Source: Mucilaginibacter lacusdianchii (GTDB lineage: Bacteria; Bacteroidota; Bacteroidia; Sphingobacteriales; Sphingobacteriaceae). From it: a stretch of 64,000 nucleotides of DNA. The notes below the pieces were generated by a model. It was not told the origin of the DNA, ran no database searches, and was given only the letters and a program-made list of their open reading frames with translations. The translations under genes were made by a program, and so were the position numbers. Where the stretch lies: positions 915,275 to 979,274 of the forward strand of contig NZ_WSRW01000003.1 in assembly GCF_009770985.1 (NCBI RefSeq), in the 5' to 3' direction. Shown piece after piece: positions 46,976 through 56,043 of the stretch (positions are counted from its first letter, which is position 1; every line of letters starts with the position of its first letter).

Positions 46976-47925
46976 GAAAGAAAGTTTCTGTAGTAATTCC
47001 GTCCTTTAATGAAGAGGGCAACATCGAGGTATTGGCTTTGCGGCTGATAGAAGTGCTGAAGGCTACTCGCTATGCGTATGAAGTTATATTTGTTGACGAC
47101 GGTAGCTCGGACGGCACATTGCGCAAGCTGCATTCTATTAGTGACATCGACAACAATTTATATTATCTGGAGCTGTCACGAAATTTTGGCCATCAAAATG
47201 CGCTGAAAGCCGGTTATGATTATGCCGATGGCGACTGTATCATTAGCATGGACAGCGATATGCAACATCCGCCTGAAATGATTGCTCAATTCTTAGAGAA
47301 ATGGGAAGAAGGTTATGATGTCGTTTATACTCTGCGAGAGTACCAGGATGAAACAACGATTTTTAAAACCAAAACTTCTGATCTTTTTTACAAAATGATC
47401 AACTCGTTGTCGGATACGAAATTGGAAAAAGGGACGGCAGACTTTAGGTTGATTGATCGTAAGGTGGCCAACGTATTAAGTGGCTTGAATGAAAACGGCT
47501 TGTTTATACGTGGCTTGATCAAATGGTTAGGCTTTAAGCAATATGCCATTGCTTATCAGTGCGATGCCCGCTTTTCGGGTAAAAGCAAGTACAACCTCAA
47601 AAAAATGGTAAAGTTTGCCGTGCAGGGTATAACAGCTTTCAGCGTACGCCCATTGTACATGGCAACTGGTGTGGGTTTGTTCTTTTCGTTAGTGGCAATC
47701 TTGTACATTCCATATATCTTGATCAGCTATTTCACCGGTCACGTGGTTTCCGGTTGGACATCTATCTTGGCAACTATCGTATTTTTTGGTGGTATTCAGC
47801 TAATGGTATTAGGTATCATTGGTTTGTATCTGGGCAAACTGTTTATGCAATCCAAGCAGCGCCCAAATTATATTGTTCGGTCTACTAACTTACAAAGGGT
47901 AAATAATGATTTTGTTAAGCTTTGA
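46972..47925 (+). CDS. GT2 polyprenyl-phosphate glycosyltransferase (DPM1/GtrB/ArnC-like)
   Basis: A 317-residue enzyme likely transferring a sugar from a nucleotide donor to undecaprenyl phosphate. It begins VSVVIPSFNEEGNI, has FVDDGSSDGT, the catalytic SMDSDMQHPPE, and the family segment RDRKV-like RLIDRKVANVLSG. Two C-terminal membrane helices (about 228-300) match GtrB/ArnC topology. It overlaps both neighbours (4 nt upstream, 20 nt downstream), so the three genes are tightly coupled. Confidence 0.9.
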   Translation: MRKKVSVVIPSFNEEGNIEVLALRLIEVLKATRYAYEVIFVDDGSSDGTLRKLHSISDIDNNLYYLELSRNFGHQNALKAGYDYADGDCIISMDSDMQHPPEMIAQFLEKWEEGYDVVYTLREYQDETTIFKTKTSDLFYKMINSLSDTKLEKGTADFRLIDRKVANVLSGLNENGLFIRGLIKWLGFKQYAIAYQCDARFSGKSKYNLKKMVKFAVQGITAFSVRPLYMATGVGLFFSLVAILYIPYILISYFTGHVVSGWTSILATIVFFGGIQLMVLGIIGLYLGKLFMQSKQRPNYIVRSTNLQRVNNDFVKL

Positions 47926-48697
47926 TATAGAGGAATTTGATATGCCGTTTGAATACGGCAAAAGTTTACCCTTTGATGAACAATTGTCTATATCAACCGC
48001 AGGTACGCTTAGTATCTTGAAAATACTAAAAGGTGCCGGGGTTAAGGCAACGTTTTATTGTACGGCTAATTATGCGCAACATCAGCCAGAGATAGTAATT
48101 CAGATTATAAACGAAGGGCATGAACTGGCCTCACATGGCTATTACCATTCTGAGTTTAAGCCGGAGCATCTGTTACAATCCAAGCAAAAACTGGAGGAAC
48201 TTACCGGCGTCGAAATTCGGGGCTATCGCATGGCACGCATGATGCCTGTAGACGAAAAAGAAATTGAAAAAGCTGGTTACATTTACAACTCATCTATTAA
48301 CCCTACTTGGTTGCCAGGGCGATATAATAACTTTAGCAAACCGCGTACCTGGTTTTACCATCAAAACGTGTTGCAACTGCCATCTTCAGTTTCTCCGGTT
48401 ATACGCTTTCCACTGTTCTGGTTAAGCTTTCACAATTTGCCAATGAGCATTTTAAAAATAATGAGTGTTGCTACACATAAAAAAGATGGTTATTTGAACT
48501 TGTACTTTCATCCCTGGGAGTTTACCGATTTAAATCAGCCCGAACGTTTTGGTTTTCCTAGTTATGTAACCCGCAATACTGGTGAAGCATTCATCAAACG
48601 CTTGGCCGATTTTATAAATTGGGCACAGCAAAAAGGATATCAATTTATGCGTACAGGAAATTTTGTAGATACTATTAAACAGAAAAGCCGGATGTAA
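47906..48697 (+). CDS. NodB-type polysaccharide deacetylase family protein
   Basis: A 263-residue protein with the deacetylase fold. The first motif SFDIEEFD supplies the catalytic/metal Asp, ASHGYYH supplies two metal His residues, RGYRMARMM replaces the usual RxPY motif, and YFHPWEF matches the DUF3473-like subgroup. It lacks a signal peptide, so it probably acts on a cytoplasmic-face or lipid-linked substrate, as ArnD and NaxD do. It overlaps the GT2 gene by 20 nt. The substrate is unknown. Confidence 0.85.
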   Translation: MILLSFDIEEFDMPFEYGKSLPFDEQLSISTAGTLSILKILKGAGVKATFYCTANYAQHQPEIVIQIINEGHELASHGYYHSEFKPEHLLQSKQKLEELTGVEIRGYRMARMMPVDEKEIEKAGYIYNSSINPTWLPGRYNNFSKPRTWFYHQNVLQLPSSVSPVIRFPLFWLSFHNLPMSILKIMSVATHKKDGYLNLYFHPWEFTDLNQPERFGFPSYVTRNTGEAFIKRLADFINWAQQKGYQFMRTGNFVDTIKQKSRM

Positions 48698-48715
48698 TAT
48701 CCGGCTTTTCTGTTT
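48677..48715. terminator. Bidirectional terminator between the deacetylase and E2 genes
   Basis: AAACAGAAAAGCCGGAT (48677-48693) and ATCCGGCTTTTCTGTTT (48699-48715) form a perfect 17-bp stem with a 5-nt loop. It contains the deacetylase stop codon and ends 2 nt before the stop of the convergent E2 gene, so it serves both strands. Confidence 0.9.
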
Positions 48716-48717
48716 AA

Positions 48718-50073
48718 CTATATTTCTTTGTTGATGTCCCAGGCTTCCAGGTAATCAGCTATTCTTTTCAAGAACATGCCACCTAAAGAACCGTCAACCA
48801 CACGATGGTCGTAAGACAATGATAAAAACATCATATGTCGGATAGCAATAACATCGCCGGTTGGTGTTTCCAAAACCGCAGGTTTCTTTTTAATCGCACC
48901 AATAGCCAAAATTGCAACCTGAGGCTGGTTAATTATTGGTGTACCCATAATATTACCAAAGGCAGCTATATTGGTTATTGTAAAGGTGCCGTCCTGCGTT
49001 TCGTCTGGTCGTAATTTATTTTGACGGGCACGGTTTGCCAAATCATTTACCGTTTTTACCAGGCCCACCATACTTAAGGTATCGGCATTTTTGATAACCG
49101 GTACAATTAAATTACCATTTGGAAGCGCGGTGGCCAAGCCAATGTTGATATTTTTCTTTTTGATGATTTGCGTTCCTTTAACAGAAACATTAATCATCGG
49201 CATATCGATAATGGCTTTAACAACAGCCTCAATAAAAATTGGGGTATAAGTTATTTTTTCGTTTTCGCGGCTTTCAAAACGCTTTTTGTTTTTTTCGCGC
49301 CAGTAAACCAAATTAGTTACATCCGCCTCTACAAATGAAGTGACGTGAGCCGATGTTTGACGGCTCATGGTCATATGCTCCGCAATCAGGCGGCGCATCC
49401 GGTCCATTTCAATGATCTCATCGTTGCCCGATACCGATACGGCGGGTGCAGTATATGCAGGCGGCTGTGAAGCTTCAAATGAAGGTTGTTGCGTAACAGC
49501 AGAATGCGTTGTTGCTTGTGCTGGCTGGCTACGGCTTTTTAAATAAGCCAGTAAGTCGTCTTTGGTCAGTCGGCCTTCCGCACCACTGCCGGGTATAGTG
49601 TCTAGTTCGGCTACGCCTATTCCCTCTTGATTAGCTATATTTCGCACCAACGGAGAGTAAAAGCGAACGGATGATGACAACACAGGCTTGTGCTCAACAT
49701 GCCTTTGTTCAACGTGCTCAATGCCTGGAATGGGCAGTGGCATGTCGGGCGCTGCTTCCGGCTCTCGCTGTTGTTCTGATGAAGGGTTAGGAATTTCGGG
49801 TGCAGATGTTGAAACAGGTTCTTCTTCCGGCCCATCCGTTTCAATCACAGCAATGGGGTCGCCTACTTGTACTACCTGATCTTTTTGATATAATTGTTCA
49901 ACCAACTTGCCGCTAACCGGAGATGGTACTTCTGAATCTACTTTATCAGTTGCAATTTCTACAACGGCATCATCGGCTTCAATATAATCGCCAATGTTTT
50001 TAACCCAGTTAATCACCGTTGCTTCAGCAACACTTTCGCCCATTTTAGGCAGCAACAGCTGATATTTTGCCAT
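48718..50073 (-). CDS. 2-oxo acid dehydrogenase E2 (dihydrolipoamide acyltransferase)
   Basis: A 451-residue E2 component. The N-terminal lipoyl domain carries the modified Lys in EIATDKVDSEVPSP (near residue 44), a Pro/Glu-rich linker follows, then the E1/E3-binding domain (about 138-180; VRNIANQEGIGVAELD), and the C-terminal acyltransferase domain with catalytic DHRVVDGSLGG. The single lipoyl domain and HRVVDG form fit branched-chain or pyruvate E2; the exact complex is not fixed because no E1 or E3 genes are nearby. A TAAGTTTG -7 element precedes it. Confidence 0.93.
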   Translation of the reverse strand: MAKYQLLLPKMGESVAEATVINWVKNIGDYIEADDAVVEIATDKVDSEVPSPVSGKLVEQLYQKDQVVQVGDPIAVIETDGPEEEPVSTSAPEIPNPSSEQQREPEAAPDMPLPIPGIEHVEQRHVEHKPVLSSSVRFYSPLVRNIANQEGIGVAELDTIPGSGAEGRLTKDDLLAYLKSRSQPAQATTHSAVTQQPSFEASQPPAYTAPAVSVSGNDEIIEMDRMRRLIAEHMTMSRQTSAHVTSFVEADVTNLVYWREKNKKRFESRENEKITYTPIFIEAVVKAIIDMPMINVSVKGTQIIKKKNINIGLATALPNGNLIVPVIKNADTLSMVGLVKTVNDLANRARQNKLRPDETQDGTFTITNIAAFGNIMGTPIINQPQVAILAIGAIKKKPAVLETPTGDVIAIRHMMFLSLSYDHRVVDGSLGGMFLKRIADYLEAWDINKEI

Positions 50074-50111
50074 ATCTATTCAATACAGTTAAATTCTAGT
50101 TAAGTAAGGGC

Positions 50112-50119
50112 CAAACTTA
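50112..50119 (-). promoter_or_regulatory. -7 promoter element TAAGTTTG for the E2 gene
   Basis: An exact TAnnTTTG match on the minus strand, 38 nt before the ATG of the E2 gene. It lies just past the cinA stop, so the E2 gene need not depend on the lptD-cinA transcript. Confidence 0.45.
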
Positions 50120-50139
50120 CTTATTTATCTGTTTATATT

Positions 50140-51381
50140 TTAACGGGTGGTCAGTAAAGTATTCAACATTCCTAAGGCGGTGATGGCCGTGCGTTCAATA
50201 TTTTGTTTGCGCTTATTGCCGAACGTGAATTTTTTTACCACCGTTTCGGTTGCTGAGGCTACCGCAATCCATACCGTACCAACCGGCTTTTCATCTGTAC
50301 CACCACCAGGGCCGGCAATACCAGTAACCGCTATAGCATAATCTGAATCGAAATTTTTTAAAGCGCCTTGTACCATTTCGGTAGCTGTTTCTTCGCTCAC
50401 GGCACCATGTTGCCACAAGGTTTCTTCCTGCACGCCTAAAATGGTTTCTTTTAAATCATTTGAATAGGAAACAGCGCCCCCTAAAAACGCTTGGGATGAA
50501 CCCGGATGTTGTGTAAATAAATGGGATATATATCCGCCGGTACAACTTTCGGCCACTGACAGCGTTTTACCTTCTGTTGTGAGTTTATCTAAAATAGCTT
50601 TTTCAAGGGCTATATCTTCGGTAGCTGCAACCACATTATTTACCCTTTCAATTATCAAGTCGGCATAATGGCTAACCTCTTCCATTAACGCAGCTTCCTG
50701 CTCGCCGTAACCGCTTAAACGCAAACGTACCTGGCCAAGTTTAGGCAAATACGCCAGTTTAATATGTTGTGGTAACGAATCTTCTATATCGGCTATGCGT
50801 TCGGCTAAAAAGGATTCGCCCTCACCTACCGTTAAAATGGTTTGATGTACAATGGCTGGCAGCTTAAAGGTAGTCTTTAATTTAGGCAACACCTGCTCTT
50901 CAAACATGTACATCATTTCGAAGGGCACGCCGGGCATGGATACGTATATTTTGTTTTCGTGGTTAAACCACATACCCGGTGCAGTTCCGTTGTGGTTCAA
51001 AATAATTTCGCAGTTAGCTGGTACCAGCGCTTGTTGCTTGTTGACATCCAGCAACGGGCGATTATATTTGGCAAAAATACTTTTCACGTTTTCCAGCGCG
51101 GCTTCGTTCTCAACCATGCTTACGCCGAAATATTCAGCTAGGGTTTTCTTAGTAATATCGTCTTTGGTAGGTCCAAGTCCGCCGGTTATTAGAATTATAT
51201 CAGCACGGTTTTTGGCCTCGGCCAGCGCAGTCAAAATATGTTGCTTGTCATCAGATACCGATGATATTTGTTTAACCCTGATGCCTGCACTATTTAATTG
51301 CTGGGCCATCCAGGCTGAATTGGTGTCTACGATCTGACCAATCAGTATTTCGTCGCCTATGGTGATAATTTCTGCTAACAT
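50140..51381 (-). CDS. cinA: CinA (competence/damage-inducible protein; nicotinamide-nucleotide amidohydrolase)
   Basis: A 413-residue two-domain protein. The N-terminal MoaB/MogA-like domain (about 1-170; EIITIGDEILIGQIVDTN, TGGLGPTKDD) acts on ADP-ribose-type nucleotides, and the C-terminal PncC domain (about 250-413; SVAESCTGGYIS, GIAGPGG) deamidates NMN. Both belong to pyridine-nucleotide salvage. Its start overlaps the lptD stop by 1 nt (TAATG), so they are translationally coupled although functionally unrelated. Confidence 0.95.
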   Translation of the reverse strand: MLAEIITIGDEILIGQIVDTNSAWMAQQLNSAGIRVKQISSVSDDKQHILTALAEAKNRADIILITGGLGPTKDDITKKTLAEYFGVSMVENEAALENVKSIFAKYNRPLLDVNKQQALVPANCEIILNHNGTAPGMWFNHENKIYVSMPGVPFEMMYMFEEQVLPKLKTTFKLPAIVHQTILTVGEGESFLAERIADIEDSLPQHIKLAYLPKLGQVRLRLSGYGEQEAALMEEVSHYADLIIERVNNVVAATEDIALEKAILDKLTTEGKTLSVAESCTGGYISHLFTQHPGSSQAFLGGAVSYSNDLKETILGVQEETLWQHGAVSEETATEMVQGALKNFDSDYAIAVTGIAGPGGGTDEKPVGTVWIAVASATETVVKKFTFGNKRKQNIERTAITALGMLNTLLTTR

Positions 51382-54098
51382 TAGTAATTGTTGTAATAGT
51401 CTCTACGCTTAGATAGTTTTAAATCTTGCAAAATAGATGCTTTCACTTTTAAATCAACACTAAAGGAGCGGTATAAACCAAAGGGTACCCAACTAAATGA
51501 CAAATCCCAACAGTGCAGATCGCGATAGACAGAAAAACGGGTTAAACTTACCGCCTTAGCCTTTAAATCGTACCCTGTTGTATACTGCACTTTCCATTTA
51601 GGAGTAACATTTAAGTCACCACTGGCATTTAAAGTGCTTGAAAAATCAGGATTTATACCAGTGTTCGTATACGTGTACACAAAATTAACGCTCACATTAT
51701 ATGGAATGTTAAAGTCAACATAAGCTGCCGGATCGTTATTGATCATCGCTAACCTGTTGGCTTGATTCGGATCCAAATTTTGCAATGTATTTACCTGCCG
51801 CCGGTTTTGGCTATTCATGCTATTTGAATTTAATGAAAAGCTGGTTGAAAAAGACAGGTTGCTTAAAAGTGGGGCTCTCCCCGCTTGGAAAAAGTATTTG
51901 TTAACCCTTTGCGCATATCTTTGTATCTGACCGTTTGAAATAGAATCCCGGGCGTAAGTAACATACGGGTCCAATGTACCTGTAACACTCACGCTCACTT
52001 TTTGATTGAACAAAGCAGTGTGTGCATTCATAGATATCGGGCTTAATTTTAAACTGTCGGCCGCAAAGTTGTAGAAAGTTGAAAAGGTTAACCCTTGTAA
52101 AATAGACACTTTACGGTCGGTGCCGGTAGTGTCTGTGCTTTTCGCTCTTAGTTTAGCTTCAATAGTGTTATCCAAAGTAAAACCAATGCCTGCAGATGTT
52201 CTTTCATTCGGTTGGCCAAATGGCATCGCTTCAAAAATTGAGTAACGTTGCGAGGTAGAGGGATAGGGTATTACTGCATTACTTACTGCGGTTCGGTAAT
52301 AGCCATAGCTTGGATCTCCGTAGCCTGGCGTGTAACTAAAGCTAATGCTTGGTGTCATCACATGTCGGATGGCACGCAGATTCCCTCTTTTAAAAGCTAT
52401 AGTGTTATATACTTTAGTACTCAAACCCGAACTAAGCGTATACTGGCCATATCTGGCAAAGCCTGGTACAGTGTCGGTTACTAAAGCGTCGGCACTACCA
52501 CGAATACTACCTCTTTCGTATCGTTTGCTCTTAGATTGGAAGTACCATGTTTCTGTATAAGTTCCGCCAGCATTGAAATTGAAATATTTCAACAAATTGA
52601 AGTTAATGCTCAGTGGAACAGTTTGCTGGAAACCGTTTTGCAAACGCTTGGTTAACGTATAACTTTTAAACAATTCCGATTCTGGAATTTCAGTTAAACT
52701 GTTTGTTCCCCGTAATGTATAACCTAAGGTTAATTTTTGATACCATTTCTGATTTCCCAAACGGTTCGGGCTGTCGAAAGGGCTAAACGTACTTGCATTC
52801 AGCGTAAATTCTGGTAAACGCAACGTAACCGTTTTTCTAGTAATATCTTGGCTATGCTCGGCACTGGCAGTGAAGTTTACTGTGCTTGGACCAACAGTAA
52901 AGGTTTTACCATAAGAGATTGACGAACGTAAGTTGTTTTGCGTTAATGCTTGCGGGTTATAACCTGTGGTAGCAGGGTTGTTCTGGTAAAAGGTGGCTGT
53001 ACCGGCATCTACCGAAGCACTAAAGGTAGTGCCCGGATGAGCGTTGGCATCTTGCGAGTGCGACCATTGTATTTTAAAATCCTTTGCAGCCGGGTCACCT
53101 TCTAAGCCATATTTGTGTGAGCCGTAATTCAATACAAGGTTACCTTGATATTTGTATCGTTTTTGATAACGAGTGATTGCCCCAAGTTCATAAGAGCCCT
53201 TAGAATAAATTGTTCCTTGTGTAGTAAGGTCCATATAATCGCTAAGGCCAATGTAATAACCAAAGTTTCGCAGATAAAACCCCAAGGTAGCATCTTCACC
53301 AAAACTTGGTAATATGATACCAGATGCACGGGATTCTGGCTTAGGAAAAAAGCCAAACGGTACACCTATAGGCAACGGTACACCTTCAATCTCTAAGTAA
53401 GCAGGGCCCGAAATGATTCGTTTTTTTTCACCAATACCTTTTGTAATTACCACGCCAAAGTGTGTTTCCGGGTAAGGCAGGTTACAAGTGCTAAACAGAA
53501 TGTTACGATAGGCTATTTCAGTATCATTCAATTTACGAGATTGACCACCGGTAATAAAGTTTCCGTCTTGCTCGGTTGACGTGTTAAATGATTTAAAGTT
53601 TTTTGATTTATAATCATAATATACCGAATCGGCCAAAACCGGGCTTTGACTCCCTTGTTTCACGATAGGCTTTCCTGTGTAACGTCCTGTTTTAGGATCA
53701 CGGCGGCCACTGGCAAATATAAGATGGTTCTTTTGGTCAATTCTAATATAATCGGCATCCACCTCCACATCTTCATACGTAACCCGGGCGCGGCCAAAAA
53801 AGTAGCCTATGTTACGTTCGGCGTCGGTATAAGTTGAGTCATCAGCAACAGCTTTTACTTCCGATTGTAAACCATCCTTCTTTTTTTTAGTCGTATCATT
53901 AGTTGAAGTTTGCGATGGCGTTTTTGATGGTTTGGAGCCACGGTTTTTTTTCAAGACTTTCTTGTCTTTAACCGTATCCAACTTGATGATGGTATCCCGG
54001 CCCAAGGCAGGTTTAATATAAGTATATTTACCCGCCCGAGCTATAATACTCACAATCAAAACAATGGCCAGAAGAAAAAAGAACCTGATAAATTTCAA
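51381..54098 (-). CDS. lptD: Putative LPS-assembly outer-membrane protein LptD
   Basis: A 905-residue protein with an N-terminal membrane/signal segment (FFFLLAIVLIVSIIARAG), an OstA-like periplasmic domain (about 90-230; ADYIRIDQKNHLIFASG and similar beta-jellyroll repeats), and a long C-terminal beta-barrel rich in aromatic strands. This is the Bacteroidota LptD form, which inserts LPS at the outer leaflet. The only start that keeps the signal segment is TTG 54098, which overlaps a sequence resembling a -7 element, so the start is uncertain. It is divergent from a cell-wall amidase. Confidence 0.85.
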   Translation of the reverse strand: MKFIRFFFLLAIVLIVSIIARAGKYTYIKPALGRDTIIKLDTVKDKKVLKKNRGSKPSKTPSQTSTNDTTKKKKDGLQSEVKAVADDSTYTDAERNIGYFFGRARVTYEDVEVDADYIRIDQKNHLIFASGRRDPKTGRYTGKPIVKQGSQSPVLADSVYYDYKSKNFKSFNTSTEQDGNFITGGQSRKLNDTEIAYRNILFSTCNLPYPETHFGVVITKGIGEKKRIISGPAYLEIEGVPLPIGVPFGFFPKPESRASGIILPSFGEDATLGFYLRNFGYYIGLSDYMDLTTQGTIYSKGSYELGAITRYQKRYKYQGNLVLNYGSHKYGLEGDPAAKDFKIQWSHSQDANAHPGTTFSASVDAGTATFYQNNPATTGYNPQALTQNNLRSSISYGKTFTVGPSTVNFTASAEHSQDITRKTVTLRLPEFTLNASTFSPFDSPNRLGNQKWYQKLTLGYTLRGTNSLTEIPESELFKSYTLTKRLQNGFQQTVPLSINFNLLKYFNFNAGGTYTETWYFQSKSKRYERGSIRGSADALVTDTVPGFARYGQYTLSSGLSTKVYNTIAFKRGNLRAIRHVMTPSISFSYTPGYGDPSYGYYRTAVSNAVIPYPSTSQRYSIFEAMPFGQPNERTSAGIGFTLDNTIEAKLRAKSTDTTGTDRKVSILQGLTFSTFYNFAADSLKLSPISMNAHTALFNQKVSVSVTGTLDPYVTYARDSISNGQIQRYAQRVNKYFFQAGRAPLLSNLSFSTSFSLNSNSMNSQNRRQVNTLQNLDPNQANRLAMINNDPAAYVDFNIPYNVSVNFVYTYTNTGINPDFSSTLNASGDLNVTPKWKVQYTTGYDLKAKAVSLTRFSVYRDLHCWDLSFSWVPFGLYRSFSVDLKVKASILQDLKLSKRRDYYNNY

Positions 54099-54114
54099 AA
54101 TTAAATATGAATAG

Positions 54115-54122
54115 TATTTTTG
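54115..54122 (+). promoter_or_regulatory. -7 promoter element TATTTTTG for the amidase gene
   Basis: An exact TAnnTTTG match 31 nt before the amidase ATG, in the gap shared with lptD. Confidence 0.45.
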
Positions 54123-54153
54123 CAGATAAAGTTATTAACGGCGTTCAAAAATA

Positions 54154-55053
54154 ATGAAAAATAAGGCTTTCAAAAGACTCATTTACGGTTTCCTTGCATT
54201 GTTCATTTGCATCTCAAATTTTTCGTTTCGGATTGGTGACCCTGTAAAAAGAGATTCTACCGGTACCGGCTTCAAAATAAAGACTATTGTAATCGATCCC
54301 GGTCATGGGGGCCATGACCCCGGTGCTTACGGCTCTTTCTCAATGGAAAAGAATGTAACGCTGGCAATAGGCCTTAAATTGCAGAAGGCAATGCAAAAAG
54401 AATTGAAAGATGTTAACGTTATCATTACCCGTGATAACGACCAATTTGTGGAGCTGCACAAACGTGCCGAAATTGCTAATAAAAATAAAGGCAACATCTT
54501 TTTATCTATACACTGCAACTCATTGGCCAGCGCGCATGAGCGTGTTATTGTTGATTATAATAAAGGCCGGCACGGCAAAAAAGTACCGGTTTACAAAACA
54601 GTTTCAATTCCTAATCGTTCAGGAAAAGGAGTATTGCTACTGGTATATGGTTTTAAACGCACCGGCGAGCAGTTAGAAGCCATACGTGAAAACGCGTCAA
54701 TTTTGCAGGAAAAAAATTATAAAGATTATTATTCTGACAGTGACGACCCAACCACTGCTATGGTTTTGAATGCTTACCGTGATAAATACCGGAAACACAG
54801 TATACACTTGGCTGACTTGATTAATACTGAATTTACAGAAACTGACGGGCGTTATAGTAATGGTGTAAAAGAGCAAAGTTTGCACGTTTTAGCCAATAGC
54901 GGTATGCCTGCCGTATTGATAGAGACCGGATTTATAAATAACTCACAAGAGGAAGAATATTTAAATTCGGATGAGGGACAGACTGAAATTGTAAATTCCA
55001 TCATAAGGGCCATAAAGCAATACCGTAGAGAAGTTGAGCAAACGGCTCCATAA
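54154..55053 (+). CDS. N-acetylmuramoyl-L-alanine amidase (Amidase_3)
   Basis: Cleaves the bond between MurNAc and the stem peptide in peptidoglycan. The 299-residue protein has a signal-type N-terminus (about 1-25) and a zinc amidase domain starting IVIDPGHGGHDPG, with a conserved Glu in EKNVTLAI, His in SIHCNS, and the catalytic Glu in AVLIETGFINN. The domain carries an insertion of about 35 residues after SIHCNS. It is followed 26 bp later by an MCE gene, and both probably share a transcript. Confidence 0.93.
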   Translation: MKNKAFKRLIYGFLALFICISNFSFRIGDPVKRDSTGTGFKIKTIVIDPGHGGHDPGAYGSFSMEKNVTLAIGLKLQKAMQKELKDVNVIITRDNDQFVELHKRAEIANKNKGNIFLSIHCNSLASAHERVIVDYNKGRHGKKVPVYKTVSIPNRSGKGVLLLVYGFKRTGEQLEAIRENASILQEKNYKDYYSDSDDPTTAMVLNAYRDKYRKHSIHLADLINTEFTETDGRYSNGVKEQSLHVLANSGMPAVLIETGFINNSQEEEYLNSDEGQTEIVNSIIRAIKQYRREVEQTAP

Positions 55054-55079
55054 TTTTGTAAGAATAAATCTGCATTACC

Positions 55080-56027
55080 TTGAAAATATCAAACGAAACC
55101 AAAATTGGTGTATTAACAGTACTAGGTATTACTTTACTTATATTAGGCTATAGTTACTTAAAGGGTAACGATGTGTTCTCCGGTTCTAAAAAGTTTTATG
55201 CAATATACCGCAATGTTGAGGGCTTAACTTTATCTAAACCTGTATTGGTAAACGGGTACCCAATTGGTCATATATCTAAAATGCAACTGCAAATAGCCAG
55301 CGGTTTCACTGTAGTAGAAATGAAAATTGATCCACAGTATGATATACCTCAAAATACTACTGCACGGTTAGCCAGTACTGATTTATTGGGTAGCAAGGCT
55401 ATCGTTTTTGAATTAGGCAACAGTCATGAATTTGCTGAAGATCAGGATACTTTACGGGCTGACATACAAGGTAGCCTGGCCGAAAGTTTGCAACCAATTC
55501 AACGTAAGGCCGAGGTGCTGATTGCCAAAATGGATTCTACATTGAGTTCGGTTAATCAAATAATGAATCCTAATTTCCGCAAAAATGTTGACCGTAGCTT
55601 TTTAAGCATCGCAAATTCATTGCAAACATTGGAGGGTACTACCAAAAAAATCGACAATTTAGTTGGTGCCCAATCTGGTCACATAAACAGTATCCTATCT
55701 AACTCTGAGGCACTGACTTCAAATCTGCGTAATAGTACCGTTAGGCTAAACGCCACTACGGCTAATTTCGAAAAGATAAGTTCAGACGTAGCTAACTCTA
55801 ATTTAAGCGGAACACTGGCTAGCGCTAATAAGGCCATGACCGATCTGCAGGCAACCGTTAACCGCATTAATAGTGGCCAAGGTTCTTTAGGACTGTTGCT
55901 GAAGGACGAACAAATGTATAACAATTTGAACGCCGCTTCAGCTAATTTGAATAACTTGTTTATTGATTTAAAAGCGCATCCTAAGCGCTACGTAAGCTTC
56001 TCGGTATTCGGTCGTAAAGGCGACTAA
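55080..56027 (+). CDS. MlaD/MCE family lipid-transport protein
   Basis: A 315-residue protein with one N-terminal membrane helix (GVLTVLGITLLILGYSYL) and a single MCE domain (about 38-115; NVEGLTLSKPVLVNGYPIGHI). A long, probably helical C-terminal region follows. MCE proteins form hexameric channels that carry phospholipids between membranes. The start is TTG 55080; MKISNETKIG is the family-typical N-terminus. No MlaE/MlaF permease or ATPase genes lie in the window. Confidence 0.88.
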   Translation: MKISNETKIGVLTVLGITLLILGYSYLKGNDVFSGSKKFYAIYRNVEGLTLSKPVLVNGYPIGHISKMQLQIASGFTVVEMKIDPQYDIPQNTTARLASTDLLGSKAIVFELGNSHEFAEDQDTLRADIQGSLAESLQPIQRKAEVLIAKMDSTLSSVNQIMNPNFRKNVDRSFLSIANSLQTLEGTTKKIDNLVGAQSGHINSILSNSEALTSNLRNSTVRLNATTANFEKISSDVANSNLSGTLASANKAMTDLQATVNRINSGQGSLGLLLKDEQMYNNLNAASANLNNLFIDLKAHPKRYVSFSVFGRKGD

Positions 56028-56043
56028 TTACACATTAAACTCT

